Shown: piece after piece, positions 23,838 through 31,701 of the stretch | Position numbering within the stretch: position 1 is the first letter of the stretch | Layout of the letters: every line of letters starts with the position of its first letter | Source: an uncultured Clostridium sp. | GTDB taxonomy: Bacteria > Bacillota > Clostridia > Clostridiales > Clostridiaceae | Length of the DNA: 64,000 bases | Assembly: GCA_937927335.1 (NCBI GenBank) | Contig: CALBDU010000012.1 | Coordinates: 6,299 to 70,298 of the forward strand | Direction of reading: 5' to 3' | The notes under the pieces: model-generated | Seen by the model: only the letters and a program-made list of their open reading frames with translations | Told to the model about the DNA's origin: nothing | Database searches by the model: none | Program-made: the position numbers and the translations under genes

Positions 23838-24968
23838 ATGAAGAGTTTAATATTCGGCGGTGAAGCCGTTGTAACAGGAAAAAATTCATTGGAATACCTT
23901 AAGAGGTTTAATAATAAAAGGGTATTTATTGTTACCGGGGGACGTTCTATGACTAGCAATGGCACTATAAAAAAGATAAGTGACATGCTTTTGGAAAATA
24001 GTAATGAAATCTATATCCATTCAGGAGTTAAAGCAAATCCTGATACGGAGGATGTTACCTCAGCACTGGATATACTTAAGGATTTCAAGGCTGACATAAT
24101 ACTGGCTGTAGGAGGAGGTTCTCCCCTGGATGTGGGAAAGCTCCTGGCAGTGCTATATGAATGTCCGGATATAAACATGGACAATATTTTGAAAAAAATC
24201 CTTCCTGAAAAAAGGTATAAAACCATACTAATAGCTATCCCTTCAACTTCAGGCACAGGTAGTGAGGTATCCAAAGCATCAGTAATAACCTTTAAAAAAC
24301 AGAATATCAAAATCGGACTTAAATGTGGTGGGCTAGTTCCTGATATAGCCATTCTGGATCCGGAAATCACTCTATCTATGCCAGACAAGGTTACAGCTGA
24401 AACTGGAATGGATGCATTGACCCATGCGGTGGAAAGCTATATAAATAAAAATTCAGATGACTTTACACAATGTCTGGCCAAGGGAGCTGTTGAAGGCATA
24501 TTTCGATATCTGCCCTCTTCTTATAAGGAAAAGACAATTCACAGCAGGGAAAGAATGCATAATTTTCAGTGTATGGCAGCTATGAGCTTTGCAAATTCAG
24601 GCCTGGGCATGGCCCACGGCATATCTCACGCAATCGGAGGAAAATTCGGCTTAGGACATGGTCTTTCCAATGCTATTGCCCTTCCTTATGTCTTAAAATA
24701 TAACAGCAAGGATAAGGATGTAAATGATAAGCTCAGTGAGCTTGCAGGAGCCATTGGAAGCAGCAGCTTTGTTGATGAGGTAATTAACCTTAACAAAGTG
24801 CTGAGTATACCTGTGTCCTTTAAAGAGGCAGGTATAGCTGAAGCGGACTTTTTTGATGATTTTGAAAAGTTGGTGGATAACTCCATGCTGGGATCAACCT
24901 TGGTGAATCCTGTAAAAATAACCAGGGATGAAATGCATGAGCTGTTACATGAAATATATCTCGGTTAA
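23838..24968 (+). CDS. Iron-containing alcohol dehydrogenase
   Basis: The product has 376 residues from ATG 23838, chosen for the GGAGG 7 bases upstream; an in-frame ATG at 23820 is possible. NAD(P)-binding AVGGGSPLDVGK (~90-101) and IPSTSGTGSEVS (~135-146) are present. Metal-ligand motifs are GMDALTHAVESY (~190-201) and GMAHGISHAIGGKFGLGHG (~257-275). It oxidises or reduces a short-chain alcohol or aldehyde; the substrate is not defined. It follows the YdcF-like gene directly. Confidence 0.9.
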   Translation: MKSLIFGGEAVVTGKNSLEYLKRFNNKRVFIVTGGRSMTSNGTIKKISDMLLENSNEIYIHSGVKANPDTEDVTSALDILKDFKADIILAVGGGSPLDVGKLLAVLYECPDINMDNILKKILPEKRYKTILIAIPSTSGTGSEVSKASVITFKKQNIKIGLKCGGLVPDIAILDPEITLSMPDKVTAETGMDALTHAVESYINKNSDDFTQCLAKGAVEGIFRYLPSSYKEKTIHSRERMHNFQCMAAMSFANSGLGMAHGISHAIGGKFGLGHGLSNAIALPYVLKYNSKDKDVNDKLSELAGAIGSSSFVDEVINLNKVLSIPVSFKEAGIAEADFFDDFEKLVDNSMLGSTLVNPVKITRDEMHELLHEIYLG

Positions 24969-24989
24969 GATGTCTAACGGAGGAATTAA

Positions 24990-26804
24990 ATGAAAGCAGA
25001 TATTCAATACCGGAGCAGAATAAAAAAATACAGCCGGCTTCTGGAAAAACAGAATGAAACCTTAAATTTTTACAGTGCCTTGAGATTTATAATATTTGTT
25101 GCTGGAATGGTATGCTGCATATACCTGTATAAAACAGCCAGGTACATTTTTTTAACAGCTGCTGTAGTGTTGTTTCTTTCTGTTTTTATCATGCTGGTAG
25201 CCAGATACAGAAGAGTAAAGCTCAATAAGGAATACGTAAAAGCCTTAATAGAGATAAATAAAAATTCATTGTTAAGATTACAGGGCCAATGGAAATCATT
25301 TTCTGACAAAGGGCTGGAATACCTAAAGGAGGAACATCCTTATGCAGGAGATCTTGATGTTTTTGGTGAAGGGTCCCTTTACCAAATGATCAATGAATGC
25401 TGTACTTCTATGGGTACACAAAAGCTTTGCAAGCTTCTTTCGGAAACACCTGAAAATATAGAAATGATTATGTCCAGGCAGCATGCAGTAAAGGAGCTGG
25501 CTTTTGAAATTAAATGGAGACAGCGGCTTAAGGCCGAGGCTCTGGTAGCTCTGAAGGAAAATAAAAACCAGAATGATGCTTTATTGTTAAAGTGGATTGA
25601 TCAACCAGCACCAGAGGTTATTCCTTTCATGGAAATAATATCAAAAGTACTTCCAGCTGTATCCATGCTTTTGCTGCTAATATCCTTTAACACAGCATAT
25701 ATATCCAGGGGTATTCCATATACCCTGCTTGTTATTCAAATGCTTCTGGTACTTGTTTATGGAAGAAGATTAAATTCTGTGCTTGATGCAGCTTTTTACC
25801 ACAAAAAAAATATTACCGCTTACTTTAAGCTTATCAAGCATATTGAAGGTAAAAAATTCAAAGCCTCTGGTCTGCTGGAACTTAAAGCAGCGCTGACAAG
25901 AGAGCAAAGTGCTACTGAAGGAATAAACAGATTGGTTAAAATAGTAAACCTGATATCAGACAGAAACAATATGCTGTATATTATAATTAATATACTATTT
26001 TTATGGGATTTCAACTGTTTTATAGCTTTGGAAAAGTGGAAGAGGAAATCAGGCAGATTGGTTAGAGGCTGGCTGGATACTCTTGGAGCTATGGAGGCTT
26101 TTTCAAGCCTGTCTGTTTTGAATTTTGAAAATCCCAGCTGGATTCTTCCAGCTTTTACAGAGAGCTTTCCAGTTCTTCATGCCAGGGAGGCTGGTCATCC
26201 GCTGATTTTTGAAAATAATGTATGCAATGATATAATAATTGATACAAATTCACCGGTACTATTGATTACAGGCTCCAACATGTCGGGCAAAAGCACATAT
26301 TTAAGAACTGCAGGTCTTAATCTTGTGCTGGCTTATGCCGGTACTGTGGTCAATGCCAGGAAATTCACCTGTTCATTGATGAATATGTATACCTGTATGA
26401 GGGTAAGCGACAACCTTGAAAAAAATATTTCATCCTTTTATGCGGAAATTTTAAGAATTAAGGAAATTGTTGCTGCCTCCAGACAGCATCAAAATGTATT
26501 TTTCCTGCTGGATGAAATTTTCAAGGGTACAAATTCAATAGACAGGCATGCAGGTGCATCAGCCTTGATAAACAAGCTTATAGCTGATAATTCCACTGGC
26601 ATGGTTTCAACCCATGATCTTGAACTTGGAAAATTGGAGAACTCTACAAAGGGCAAAGTGAAGAATTACCATTTTGAAGAACATTATACAGCCGGCAGAC
26701 TGGAATTCGATTATAAATTAAGGAAAGGTATATCAGAAACCAGAAATGCCATGTATCTAATAAAAATGGCAGGAATTGAACAGGAGGAAAAAAATGATAC
26801 TTAG
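24990..26804 (+). CDS. Membrane-anchored MutS-like ATPase
   Basis: The product has 604 residues. Two membrane spans lie at ~28-70 and another pair at ~215-255. The C-terminal third is a MutS domain V ATPase: Walker A TGSNMSGKSTYLRTAG (~427-442), the SDNLEKNISSFYAEI signature (~472-486), Walker B FFLLDEIFKGTNS (~505-517) and the switch STHDLELG. The DNA mismatch-binding domain I is absent. It is shorter than MutS or MutS2 and no Smr nuclease is seen. A classical mismatch-repair role is unlikely; the function is unknown. The dut gene overlaps it by 11 bases. Confidence 0.85.
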   Translation: MKADIQYRSRIKKYSRLLEKQNETLNFYSALRFIIFVAGMVCCIYLYKTARYIFLTAAVVLFLSVFIMLVARYRRVKLNKEYVKALIEINKNSLLRLQGQWKSFSDKGLEYLKEEHPYAGDLDVFGEGSLYQMINECCTSMGTQKLCKLLSETPENIEMIMSRQHAVKELAFEIKWRQRLKAEALVALKENKNQNDALLLKWIDQPAPEVIPFMEIISKVLPAVSMLLLLISFNTAYISRGIPYTLLVIQMLLVLVYGRRLNSVLDAAFYHKKNITAYFKLIKHIEGKKFKASGLLELKAALTREQSATEGINRLVKIVNLISDRNNMLYIIINILFLWDFNCFIALEKWKRKSGRLVRGWLDTLGAMEAFSSLSVLNFENPSWILPAFTESFPVLHAREAGHPLIFENNVCNDIIIDTNSPVLLITGSNMSGKSTYLRTAGLNLVLAYAGTVVNARKFTCSLMNMYTCMRVSDNLEKNISSFYAEILRIKEIVAASRQHQNVFFLLDEIFKGTNSIDRHAGASALINKLIADNSTGMVSTHDLELGKLENSTKGKVKNYHFEEHYTAGRLEFDYKLRKGISETRNAMYLIKMAGIEQEEKNDT

Positions 26805-27246
26805 GATAAAGTACTTTGAAGGTGCAGTAAAATTAATAAAAATTAAAAAGGGAAATTGGATCGATGTATATTCCAATAAAGACATGTTCATAAAAGCTGG
26901 TGAAAGCGCTATGATTCCGCTGGGCTTTGCTCTGGAACTGCCAAAGGGCTGGGAAGCCCATCTGGCTCCACGAAGCTCCACCTTTAAAACCTGGGGAATA
27001 ATACAGACAAATTCTATAGGGGTAGTGGATGATACATATATCGGTGACAACGACCAGTGGCATATGCCTGTATACTGCCTCCAGGGAAAGCATGAAGAAG
27101 ATGGGATTGCTGGTACCTTTATAAAAAAGGGGGATAAGATAGGGCAGTTCAGGATCATTGAGGTAATGCCGGAGCTTAGGTTTGAGGAAGTAGAGTTTTT
27201 AGGCAATGAAACCAGAGGCGGATTTGGCTCTACTGGTATAAAATAA
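26794..27246 (+). CDS. dut: dUTP diphosphatase
   Basis: The product has 150 residues from ATG 26794 (AGGAGG 6 bases upstream). The five trimeric dUTPase motifs can be followed: GESAMIPLGFALELP, APRSSTF (motif 2), GVVDDTYIGDN with catalytic Asp (motif 3), GDKIGQFRI (motif 4) and RGGFGSTG at the C-terminus (motif 5). It hydrolyses dUTP to dUMP and PPi, keeping uracil out of DNA. Its overlap with the MutS-like gene suggests coupled expression. Confidence 0.93.
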   Translation: MILRIKYFEGAVKLIKIKKGNWIDVYSNKDMFIKAGESAMIPLGFALELPKGWEAHLAPRSSTFKTWGIIQTNSIGVVDDTYIGDNDQWHMPVYCLQGKHEEDGIAGTFIKKGDKIGQFRIIEVMPELRFEEVEFLGNETRGGFGSTGIK

Positions 27247-27283
27247 ATTGTTGCATTATTTTAAAATTATGGTAGTATTTATA

Positions 27284-27289
27284 TATAAT
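27284..27289 (+). promoter_or_regulatory. Probable -10 box for the cysS leader
   Basis: A perfect TATAAT lies at 27284-27289, and transcription would start about 7 bases downstream. The leader SD starts at 27297, so the 5' UTR would be very short. No good -35 is seen 17 bases upstream (TTAAAA). Confidence 0.42.
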
Positions 27290-27311
27290 CTTTGTGAGGA
27301 GGTCGTTATAA

Positions 27312-27371
27312 ATGGTATGTTGCTGTTGTTGTAATATTAACTGTTTATTTCCTGCGGCCTTTACATTATAG
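27312..27371 (+). CDS. Poly-cysteine leader peptide of cysS (19 aa)
   Basis: ATG 27312 has a perfect SD (AGGAGGT) 8 bases upstream. The peptide is MVCCCCCNINCLFPAAFTL: five consecutive Cys codons (27318-27332) and a sixth at 27342, ending in TAG at 27369-27371. Codons 14-16 overlap CCTGCGG (27351-27357), the 5' arm of a possible antiterminator. A terminator hairpin follows at 27396-27421, before cysS. The arrangement is that of a ribosome-mediated transcription attenuator sensing charged tRNA-Cys. The peptide itself probably has no other job. Confidence 0.75.
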   Translation: MVCCCCCNINCLFPAAFTL

Positions 27372-27404
27372 TTTCATTGAGAGCTATTTCTAATTAACCG
27401 CAGG
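27351..27404 (+). promoter_or_regulatory. Antiterminator pairing in the cysS leader
   Basis: CCTGCGG (27351-27357), inside the leader peptide gene, is perfectly complementary to CCGCAGG (27398-27404). The latter is also the 5' arm of the terminator. A ribosome stalled at the Cys codons (27318-27332) would leave CCTGCGG free to form this 7-bp GC-rich pairing and prevent termination. Confidence 0.65.
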
Positions 27405-27432
27405 TAAGTATTCCTGGGGTTTTATTATTTTT
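27396..27432 (+). terminator. Attenuator terminator upstream of cysS
   Basis: AACCGCAGG (27396-27404) pairs with CCTGGGGTT (27413-27421), giving 8 of 9 pairs with one G-G mismatch and an 8-base loop. It is followed by TTATTATTTTT. It would form when the leader peptide is translated to its stop codon. Confidence 0.7.
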
Positions 27433-27447
27433 GGGAGGGTAAATGAT

Positions 27448-28857
27448 ATGAGTTTTTATGTGTTTAATTCGCTTGGAAAGCAGAGGGAGGAATTTGTTCC
27501 CCTGGAGGAAAACCAGGTCAAACTCTACACCTGCGGACCTACTGTTTATAATTTTGCCCATATTGGAAACCTGAGAACCTATATATTTGAAGATGTACTT
27601 AAGAAATCCTTTGAGTATTTGGGATATAAGGTTAACCATGTAATGAATATTACCGATGTGGGCCACCTTCAGTCTGATGCTGATACTGGTGAGGACAAAA
27701 TGGAGCTTGGAGCTAAAAGAGAAAATAAGACAGTATGGGAAATTGCTAAATTTTATGAAAATGCATTTTTCGATGACTGCCATAAGCTGAATATTAAGAG
27801 ACCAAGTGTGGTATGCCGTGCAACAGAGCACATTCCTGAGATGATCGATCTTGTAAAGAAGCTTGAGGATAGAGGCTATACTTATATCTCCAATGGAAAT
27901 GTATATTTTGAAATAGATAAGTTTAAGGATTATAACAAGCTTGCTAACCTTACTATGGAAGAACTAGAGGCTGGCAGCAGGATAGAGGTAGATGAAAATA
28001 AAAAGAATCCTCTTGATTTTGTACTTTGGTTTACAAATTCAAAATTTAAAAATCAAATTATGCAGTGGGATTCACCATGGGGAAGAGGCTTTCCAGGCTG
28101 GCATCTTGAATGTTCAGCAATGTCCATGAAATATCTGGGAGAGAGAATAGACATCCACTGCGGCGGCATTGACCATATTCCTGTCCATCATACCAATGAA
28201 ATTGCTCAATCGGAAGGAGCATTAGGCCATAAATGGGTGAATTACTGGATGCATGGAGAATTCCTTGTGGTAGACGGCGGCAAAATGTCAAAGTCCAGCG
28301 GTGATTTTCTCACACTATCAAGGGTAATAGAGGAAGGCTTTAAGCCTTTGGATTACAGGTATTTCTGCCTTCAGTCAAGATATAGAAAGCAGCTGTTATT
28401 CAGCTTTGATGCTTTAAGAGATGCAGCTAATTCCCTTAAAAAGCTGAAAAACAAAATATCTCTCATAGTTAAAGATGCAAGTGAAAATGATACTTTAGAT
28501 ATGACAAAGGTAAAGGCATACAAGGAAAAGTTTGCTGAACAAATTAGTGACGACCTTAATATGCCTAATGCTCTTACAGTTTTATCAGATGTTATTAAGG
28601 ATACCCAGTTGAATTCCAGAGAAAAGACCACATTGATAGAGGCTTTTGATTCAGTACTGTCATTGGATCTGATGATAGAGGATCAGAATGATCTGGCAGG
28701 TGTGGATGAAAATCTCATAAACCAGCTTATTGCTGAAAGGAATGAGGCAAGAGCAGTAAAAAACTGGGCTAAGGCCGATGAGATAAGGGATAAACTTAAC
28801 GAAATGAATATTGAACTGGTTGACACAAAAGAGGGAGTTACCTGGAAACAAAAATAA
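27448..28857 (+). CDS. cysS: Cysteinyl-tRNA synthetase
   Basis: The product has 469 residues, the normal length. The zinc-site Cys lies in LYTCGPTVYNFAHIGNLRTY, which also contains the HIGH-type motif (HIGN). Later come WHLECSAMSMKYLG, HCGGIDHIPVHHTNEIAQSE (zinc Cys/His) and the class I signature KMSKSSGD (~268-275). It charges tRNA-Cys. SD GGGAGGG precedes ATG 27448. Expression is apparently controlled by the poly-Cys leader upstream rather than by a T-box: I see no specifier loop or T-box consensus. Confidence 0.96.
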   Translation: MSFYVFNSLGKQREEFVPLEENQVKLYTCGPTVYNFAHIGNLRTYIFEDVLKKSFEYLGYKVNHVMNITDVGHLQSDADTGEDKMELGAKRENKTVWEIAKFYENAFFDDCHKLNIKRPSVVCRATEHIPEMIDLVKKLEDRGYTYISNGNVYFEIDKFKDYNKLANLTMEELEAGSRIEVDENKKNPLDFVLWFTNSKFKNQIMQWDSPWGRGFPGWHLECSAMSMKYLGERIDIHCGGIDHIPVHHTNEIAQSEGALGHKWVNYWMHGEFLVVDGGKMSKSSGDFLTLSRVIEEGFKPLDYRYFCLQSRYRKQLLFSFDALRDAANSLKKLKNKISLIVKDASENDTLDMTKVKAYKEKFAEQISDDLNMPNALTVLSDVIKDTQLNSREKTTLIEAFDSVLSLDLMIEDQNDLAGVDENLINQLIAERNEARAVKNWAKADEIRDKLNEMNIELVDTKEGVTWKQK

Positions 28858-28863
28858 TTTATT

Positions 28864-28892
28864 AAAGGCCGCAAATTAAGCGGCCTTTTTAC
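28864..28892 (+). terminator. Intrinsic terminator after cysS
   Basis: AAAGGCCGC (28864-28872) and GCGGCCTTT (28880-28888) form a perfect 9-bp stem with a 7-base loop, continuing into a T-run. Confidence 0.93.
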
Positions 28893-28924
28893 ATATACTT
28901 ATAGAAAAAATAAGTTGGTTGTTT

Positions 28925-29242
28925 ATGAAAGCAAGAAAGCGTAATATAATAATCCTTGGTACTCTGTACTGCCTGATTTTTGTAAGTTTTGGATTTATAT
29001 ACTGGAAGATATCAGATATTGGACGAGGTGACCTTTTTATTTTCAAGGAAAATATGCATATTAAACAGGATCATAACATATTTGATTTTATGTATTTCAG
29101 CGTGGTAACCATAACAACCCTGGGTTATGGCGATATTCTGCCAAATTCCAGGCTGGTAAGGCTTTTTGTGATGATCGAAAGTATTTCCGGAGTTACAATA
29201 ATGGGAATGCTGGCCTCCTGCATTTTTAAGGATGAAAAATAA
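28925..29242 (+). CDS. Two-span potassium channel family protein
   Basis: The product has 105 residues from ATG 28925; a TTG at 28919 is the alternative, and the SD is weak. There is one N-terminal span (~9-27), a pore region FYFSVVTITTLGYGDILP-like with the selectivity filter TLGYGD (~68-73), and a second span (~84-101). The size and layout fit a minimal KcsA-like ion channel subunit forming a tetramer. No regulatory domain is attached. The filter has TLGYGD instead of the common TVGYGD, a tolerated variant. Confidence 0.82.
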   Translation: MKARKRNIIILGTLYCLIFVSFGFIYWKISDIGRGDLFIFKENMHIKQDHNIFDFMYFSVVTITTLGYGDILPNSRLVRLFVMIESISGVTIMGMLASCIFKDEK

Positions 29243-29307
29243 CTGTACTTACCTGGTGGAATTTGTTGTATAATGTTATTGTTACCTAAGAGAAAGGTGG
29301 AGAACTT

Positions 29308-29832
29308 ATGAAATATGATGAAATGCTTTTAATTGTAGTGTCTTTAGTATCAGTTTTGCAGTTTTACCTGTCTTTTATTAAAGGAAGAAGCAAGGTGAAG
29401 GATGCAGGAAAGGAGTTGTACAGACTTAGTGTTAATGCATTTAAGTTAAATCTGCTGGGACTTCTTTTTGTATTAATAATTTTTTATCTTGGATATTCTC
29501 TTATAAAATCAAACTATTCGGTACTGGGCCTGGTTATTGTTATTTATGTGCTTCTTTGCATATTTGATTTCAGTAAGGTTAAGGTTATAACAGAAAAGGG
29601 AATTGGCCAGCTGGGCTTTTACAGCAGAACATTCTATAATTTCTCCAGTTGGGAGGATCTAACGGAATTTCAATGGTATGATAAAAGAAAAACTATGCTC
29701 ATATTTAAATTAAATAAAAATGGCAAGGTACTTACTAAGGATTGGGAAGTTCCTATAAAGGACAAGGCAGCGGTGGAAAAGCTTTTTAGTGAACATGTTA
29801 AAATGAAAATAGTTGAGGGTCAGGATAGTTAG
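29308..29832 (+). CDS. Membrane protein of unknown function (174 aa)
   Basis: Three hydrophobic spans (residues ~4-21, ~46-66, ~71-91) are followed by an ~80-residue soluble domain rich in aromatics and charges (FSSWEDLTEFQWYDKRKTML). The soluble part suggests a small PH-like or DUF5673-type beta domain, but I do not recognise it firmly. SD AAGGTGGAG precedes ATG 29308. It stands alone, with a TATAAT around 29269-29274 and a terminator after it. No function is proposed. Confidence 0.7.
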   Translation: MKYDEMLLIVVSLVSVLQFYLSFIKGRSKVKDAGKELYRLSVNAFKLNLLGLLFVLIIFYLGYSLIKSNYSVLGLVIVIYVLLCIFDFSKVKVITEKGIGQLGFYSRTFYNFSSWEDLTEFQWYDKRKTMLIFKLNKNGKVLTKDWEVPIKDKAAVEKLFSEHVKMKIVEGQDS

Positions 29833-29850
29833 TCCTGGCTTTTTCTTTTG
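29818..29850 (+). terminator. Intrinsic terminator overlapping the end of the 174-aa membrane protein gene
   Basis: GGTCAGGA (29818-29825) and TCCTGGCT (29833-29840) form an 8-bp stem including G-T pairs, followed by TTTTCTTTTG. The stop codon lies in the loop. Confidence 0.7.
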
Positions 29851-29855
29851 TTTTG

Positions 29856-29884
29856 TTGAATAGTCAAAACCATTAAACTATAAT
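29856..29884 (+). promoter_or_regulatory. Sigma-A promoter of the VOC-msrB unit
   Basis: TTGAAT (29856-29861) and TATAAT (29879-29884) are separated by exactly 17 bases, 34 bases before the VOC gene start. Confidence 0.7.
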
Positions 29885-29917
29885 ATTTTATAAGGATACT
29901 TAAAAGGAGGTCTTTAA

Positions 29918-30280
29918 ATGTATAACATAGCACATGTAGCCTTAGTGGTTAATGACCTTGAGGCTTCAAAAAAGTTCTATAGTGAAGTTTTGGGTATGGT
30001 GCATCAGGGAAGCCATGAGGATGCCAGAATGGAAATAGCTTATATGGATTCAGGAAATGGTATTATCGAACTTTTGCACTATTTTGAACCTGGTACAGAT
30101 AGAACTGCCGGTGTGGTAGACCATATAGCCTTCAAGGTTGAAAATATGGACGAAGAATTGGAAAGGCTTAAAAAAGCCGGCGTGAAATTTATATTAGAAA
30201 GCCCAAAACCATTTAAAGAAGGCTGTATTTTCTTTTTTGCCGGACCAGATGGTGAAAGAATCGAATTTGTACAGGAATGA
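29918..30280 (+). CDS. VOC family protein (glyoxalase I-like)
   Basis: The product has 120 residues forming two beta-alpha-beta-beta-beta modules. Candidate metal ligands are His6 (IAHVALVVND), a Glu in GIIELLHYF, His in VDHIAFKV and Glu in ERIEFVQE, matching glyoxalase I positions. Start follows AAAAGGAGG. It may act in methylglyoxal detoxification or on another small substrate. The msrB gene overlaps its stop region closely, so both may serve stress defence; that is inference. Confidence 0.83.
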   Translation: MYNIAHVALVVNDLEASKKFYSEVLGMVHQGSHEDARMEIAYMDSGNGIIELLHYFEPGTDRTAGVVDHIAFKVENMDEELERLKKAGVKFILESPKPFKEGCIFFFAGPDGERIEFVQE

Positions 30281-30291
30281 AGGTGATTTCA

Positions 30292-30720
30292 ATGGATAAG
30301 GAATCTTTAAGAAAAAGGCTGACTCCCCTACAATTTAGAGTTACACAGGAAAATGCCACGGAAAGGCCCTTTGATAATGAATTCTGGAATAATGAGAGAC
30401 ATGGACTGTATGTTGATGTATGCTCTGGGGAGCCTTTATTTTCCTCTAAAGATAAATTTAACTCAGGTTGTGGATGGCCTAGCTTTAAAAAGCCCATTGG
30501 CGAGAAAACCCTGGTTGAAAAAGAGGATTCAAGTCATAATATGACAAGAACAGAGGTAAGGAGCAGCAAAGGGAATTCACATCTAGGCCATGTGTTTAAC
30601 GACGGACCTGAGCCTTCAGGAATGAGATACTGCATCAACAGTGCTGCCTTAAGATTCATTCCAAAGGAAGATCTTGTGAAGGAAGGCTACGGAGAATATT
30701 TAAAAATTTTTGAGGAGTAA
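30292..30720 (+). CDS. msrB: Peptide-methionine (R)-S-oxide reductase
   Basis: The product has 142 residues from ATG 30292 (SD AAGGTGAT; an in-frame ATG at 30277 overlaps the previous gene). Signature motifs are NSGCGWPSF (~59-67), GNSHLGHVFNDGP (~94-106) and RYCINSAAL with the catalytic Cys (~114). The paired CxxC zinc sites seen in some MsrB are missing, so this is the zinc-free type. It repairs oxidised methionine in proteins. MsrA is not nearby. Confidence 0.94.
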   Translation: MDKESLRKRLTPLQFRVTQENATERPFDNEFWNNERHGLYVDVCSGEPLFSSKDKFNSGCGWPSFKKPIGEKTLVEKEDSSHNMTRTEVRSSKGNSHLGHVFNDGPEPSGMRYCINSAALRFIPKEDLVKEGYGEYLKIFEE

Positions 30721-30725
30721 TTGAG

Positions 30726-31688
30726 ATGACAGAAAAAAAAGTTTTCATAACAAGATTTATGGATGGGGAAGCTATAGAATTTTTAAAAAAACATTTCCAA
30801 GTGGAGGTGTTTGACAGGGATTCACAGGTGCCAAGAGAGGAATTTCTGGAAAAAATAAGTTCAGCAGAAGGGGTTATATCCATCAATACTGACAGAATAG
30901 ATCAGGAAGCTATGGATGCAGGGAAACACGTTAAAATATTCGCCAACTGTGCAGTGGGTTATGACAATATTGATGTGGAGGAAGCTTACAGGAGGGGAGT
31001 AGTGGTAACAAACACCCCTGGTGTTTTAAGCGATACAACTGCAGAACTGGCATTTGTTCTTATGATGGGGTGTGCCAGAAGGATTGCCGATGCTGACAGG
31101 TATACCAGAAATGGGGGCTTTAAGGAATGGTCCTCAATAAAATTTCTCGGCACAGATGTTACAGGAAAAACTGTAGGAATTATAGGAGCAGGCAGAATAG
31201 GAAGAGCCTTTGCAAAAAAATGCAAAGGGTTTGATATGAAGCTTCTTTATCATAATAGAAAAAGGGATATTGGCTTTGAAGAGGATTTTAATGCCCGGTA
31301 TGTTTCATTGGAGGAGCTTTTAAAAGAATGTGATTTTGTATCGCTGCATGTGCCCTTAACAAATGAAACATTTCGCCTTATTGGGGAAAAGGAATTTAGT
31401 ATGATGAAGCACAGTGCTATATTAATTAATACAGCAAGAGGGGCTGTGATTGATGAAAAGGCACTGGTAGATGCACTAAGGCATAAAAAGATAAGCGGAG
31501 CAGGGTTGGATGTTTATGAAAAAGAGCCTAATTTTGAACAAGAGCTAAAAGAATTTGAAAATGTAATACTTCTGCCACATATAGGCAGTGGAACCCGGGA
31601 AACCAGGCATAAGATGGCTATGCTTGCTGCGGAAAATATTTATGAGGTATTGAATGGCAGAAAGCCTGTAACTCCAATATTAAAATGA
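30726..31688 (+). CDS. D-2-hydroxyacid dehydrogenase
   Basis: The product has 320 residues. The NAD-binding GIIGAGRIGRAFAKK lies at ~149-163. Catalytic Arg lies in NTARGAVIDE (~237), Glu in DVYEKEP (~266) and His in LLPHIGSGT (~285). The sequence resembles glyoxylate/hydroxypyruvate reductases, but 2-hydroxyisocaproate or other substrates are possible. SD GAGGAG overlaps the msrB stop. The nitrilase-family gene follows after 13 bases; a 2-oxoacid released by an amidase could be reduced here. Confidence 0.88.
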   Translation: MTEKKVFITRFMDGEAIEFLKKHFQVEVFDRDSQVPREEFLEKISSAEGVISINTDRIDQEAMDAGKHVKIFANCAVGYDNIDVEEAYRRGVVVTNTPGVLSDTTAELAFVLMMGCARRIADADRYTRNGGFKEWSSIKFLGTDVTGKTVGIIGAGRIGRAFAKKCKGFDMKLLYHNRKRDIGFEEDFNARYVSLEELLKECDFVSLHVPLTNETFRLIGEKEFSMMKHSAILINTARGAVIDEKALVDALRHKKISGAGLDVYEKEPNFEQELKEFENVILLPHIGSGTRETRHKMAMLAAENIYEVLNGRKPVTPILK

Positions 31689-31701
31689 CAGGGGTGATTA
31701 A

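Noticed and set aside
27247..27447. T-box leader for cysS
   Set aside because: No T-box consensus (TGGNACCGCG-like) or specifier hairpin in the 200 bases upstream; the poly-Cys leader explains the region better.
27394..27831. 145-codon minus-strand frame across the cysS start
   Set aside because: It is antisense to the conserved N-terminus of cysS and its attenuator; no SD and no family resemblance.
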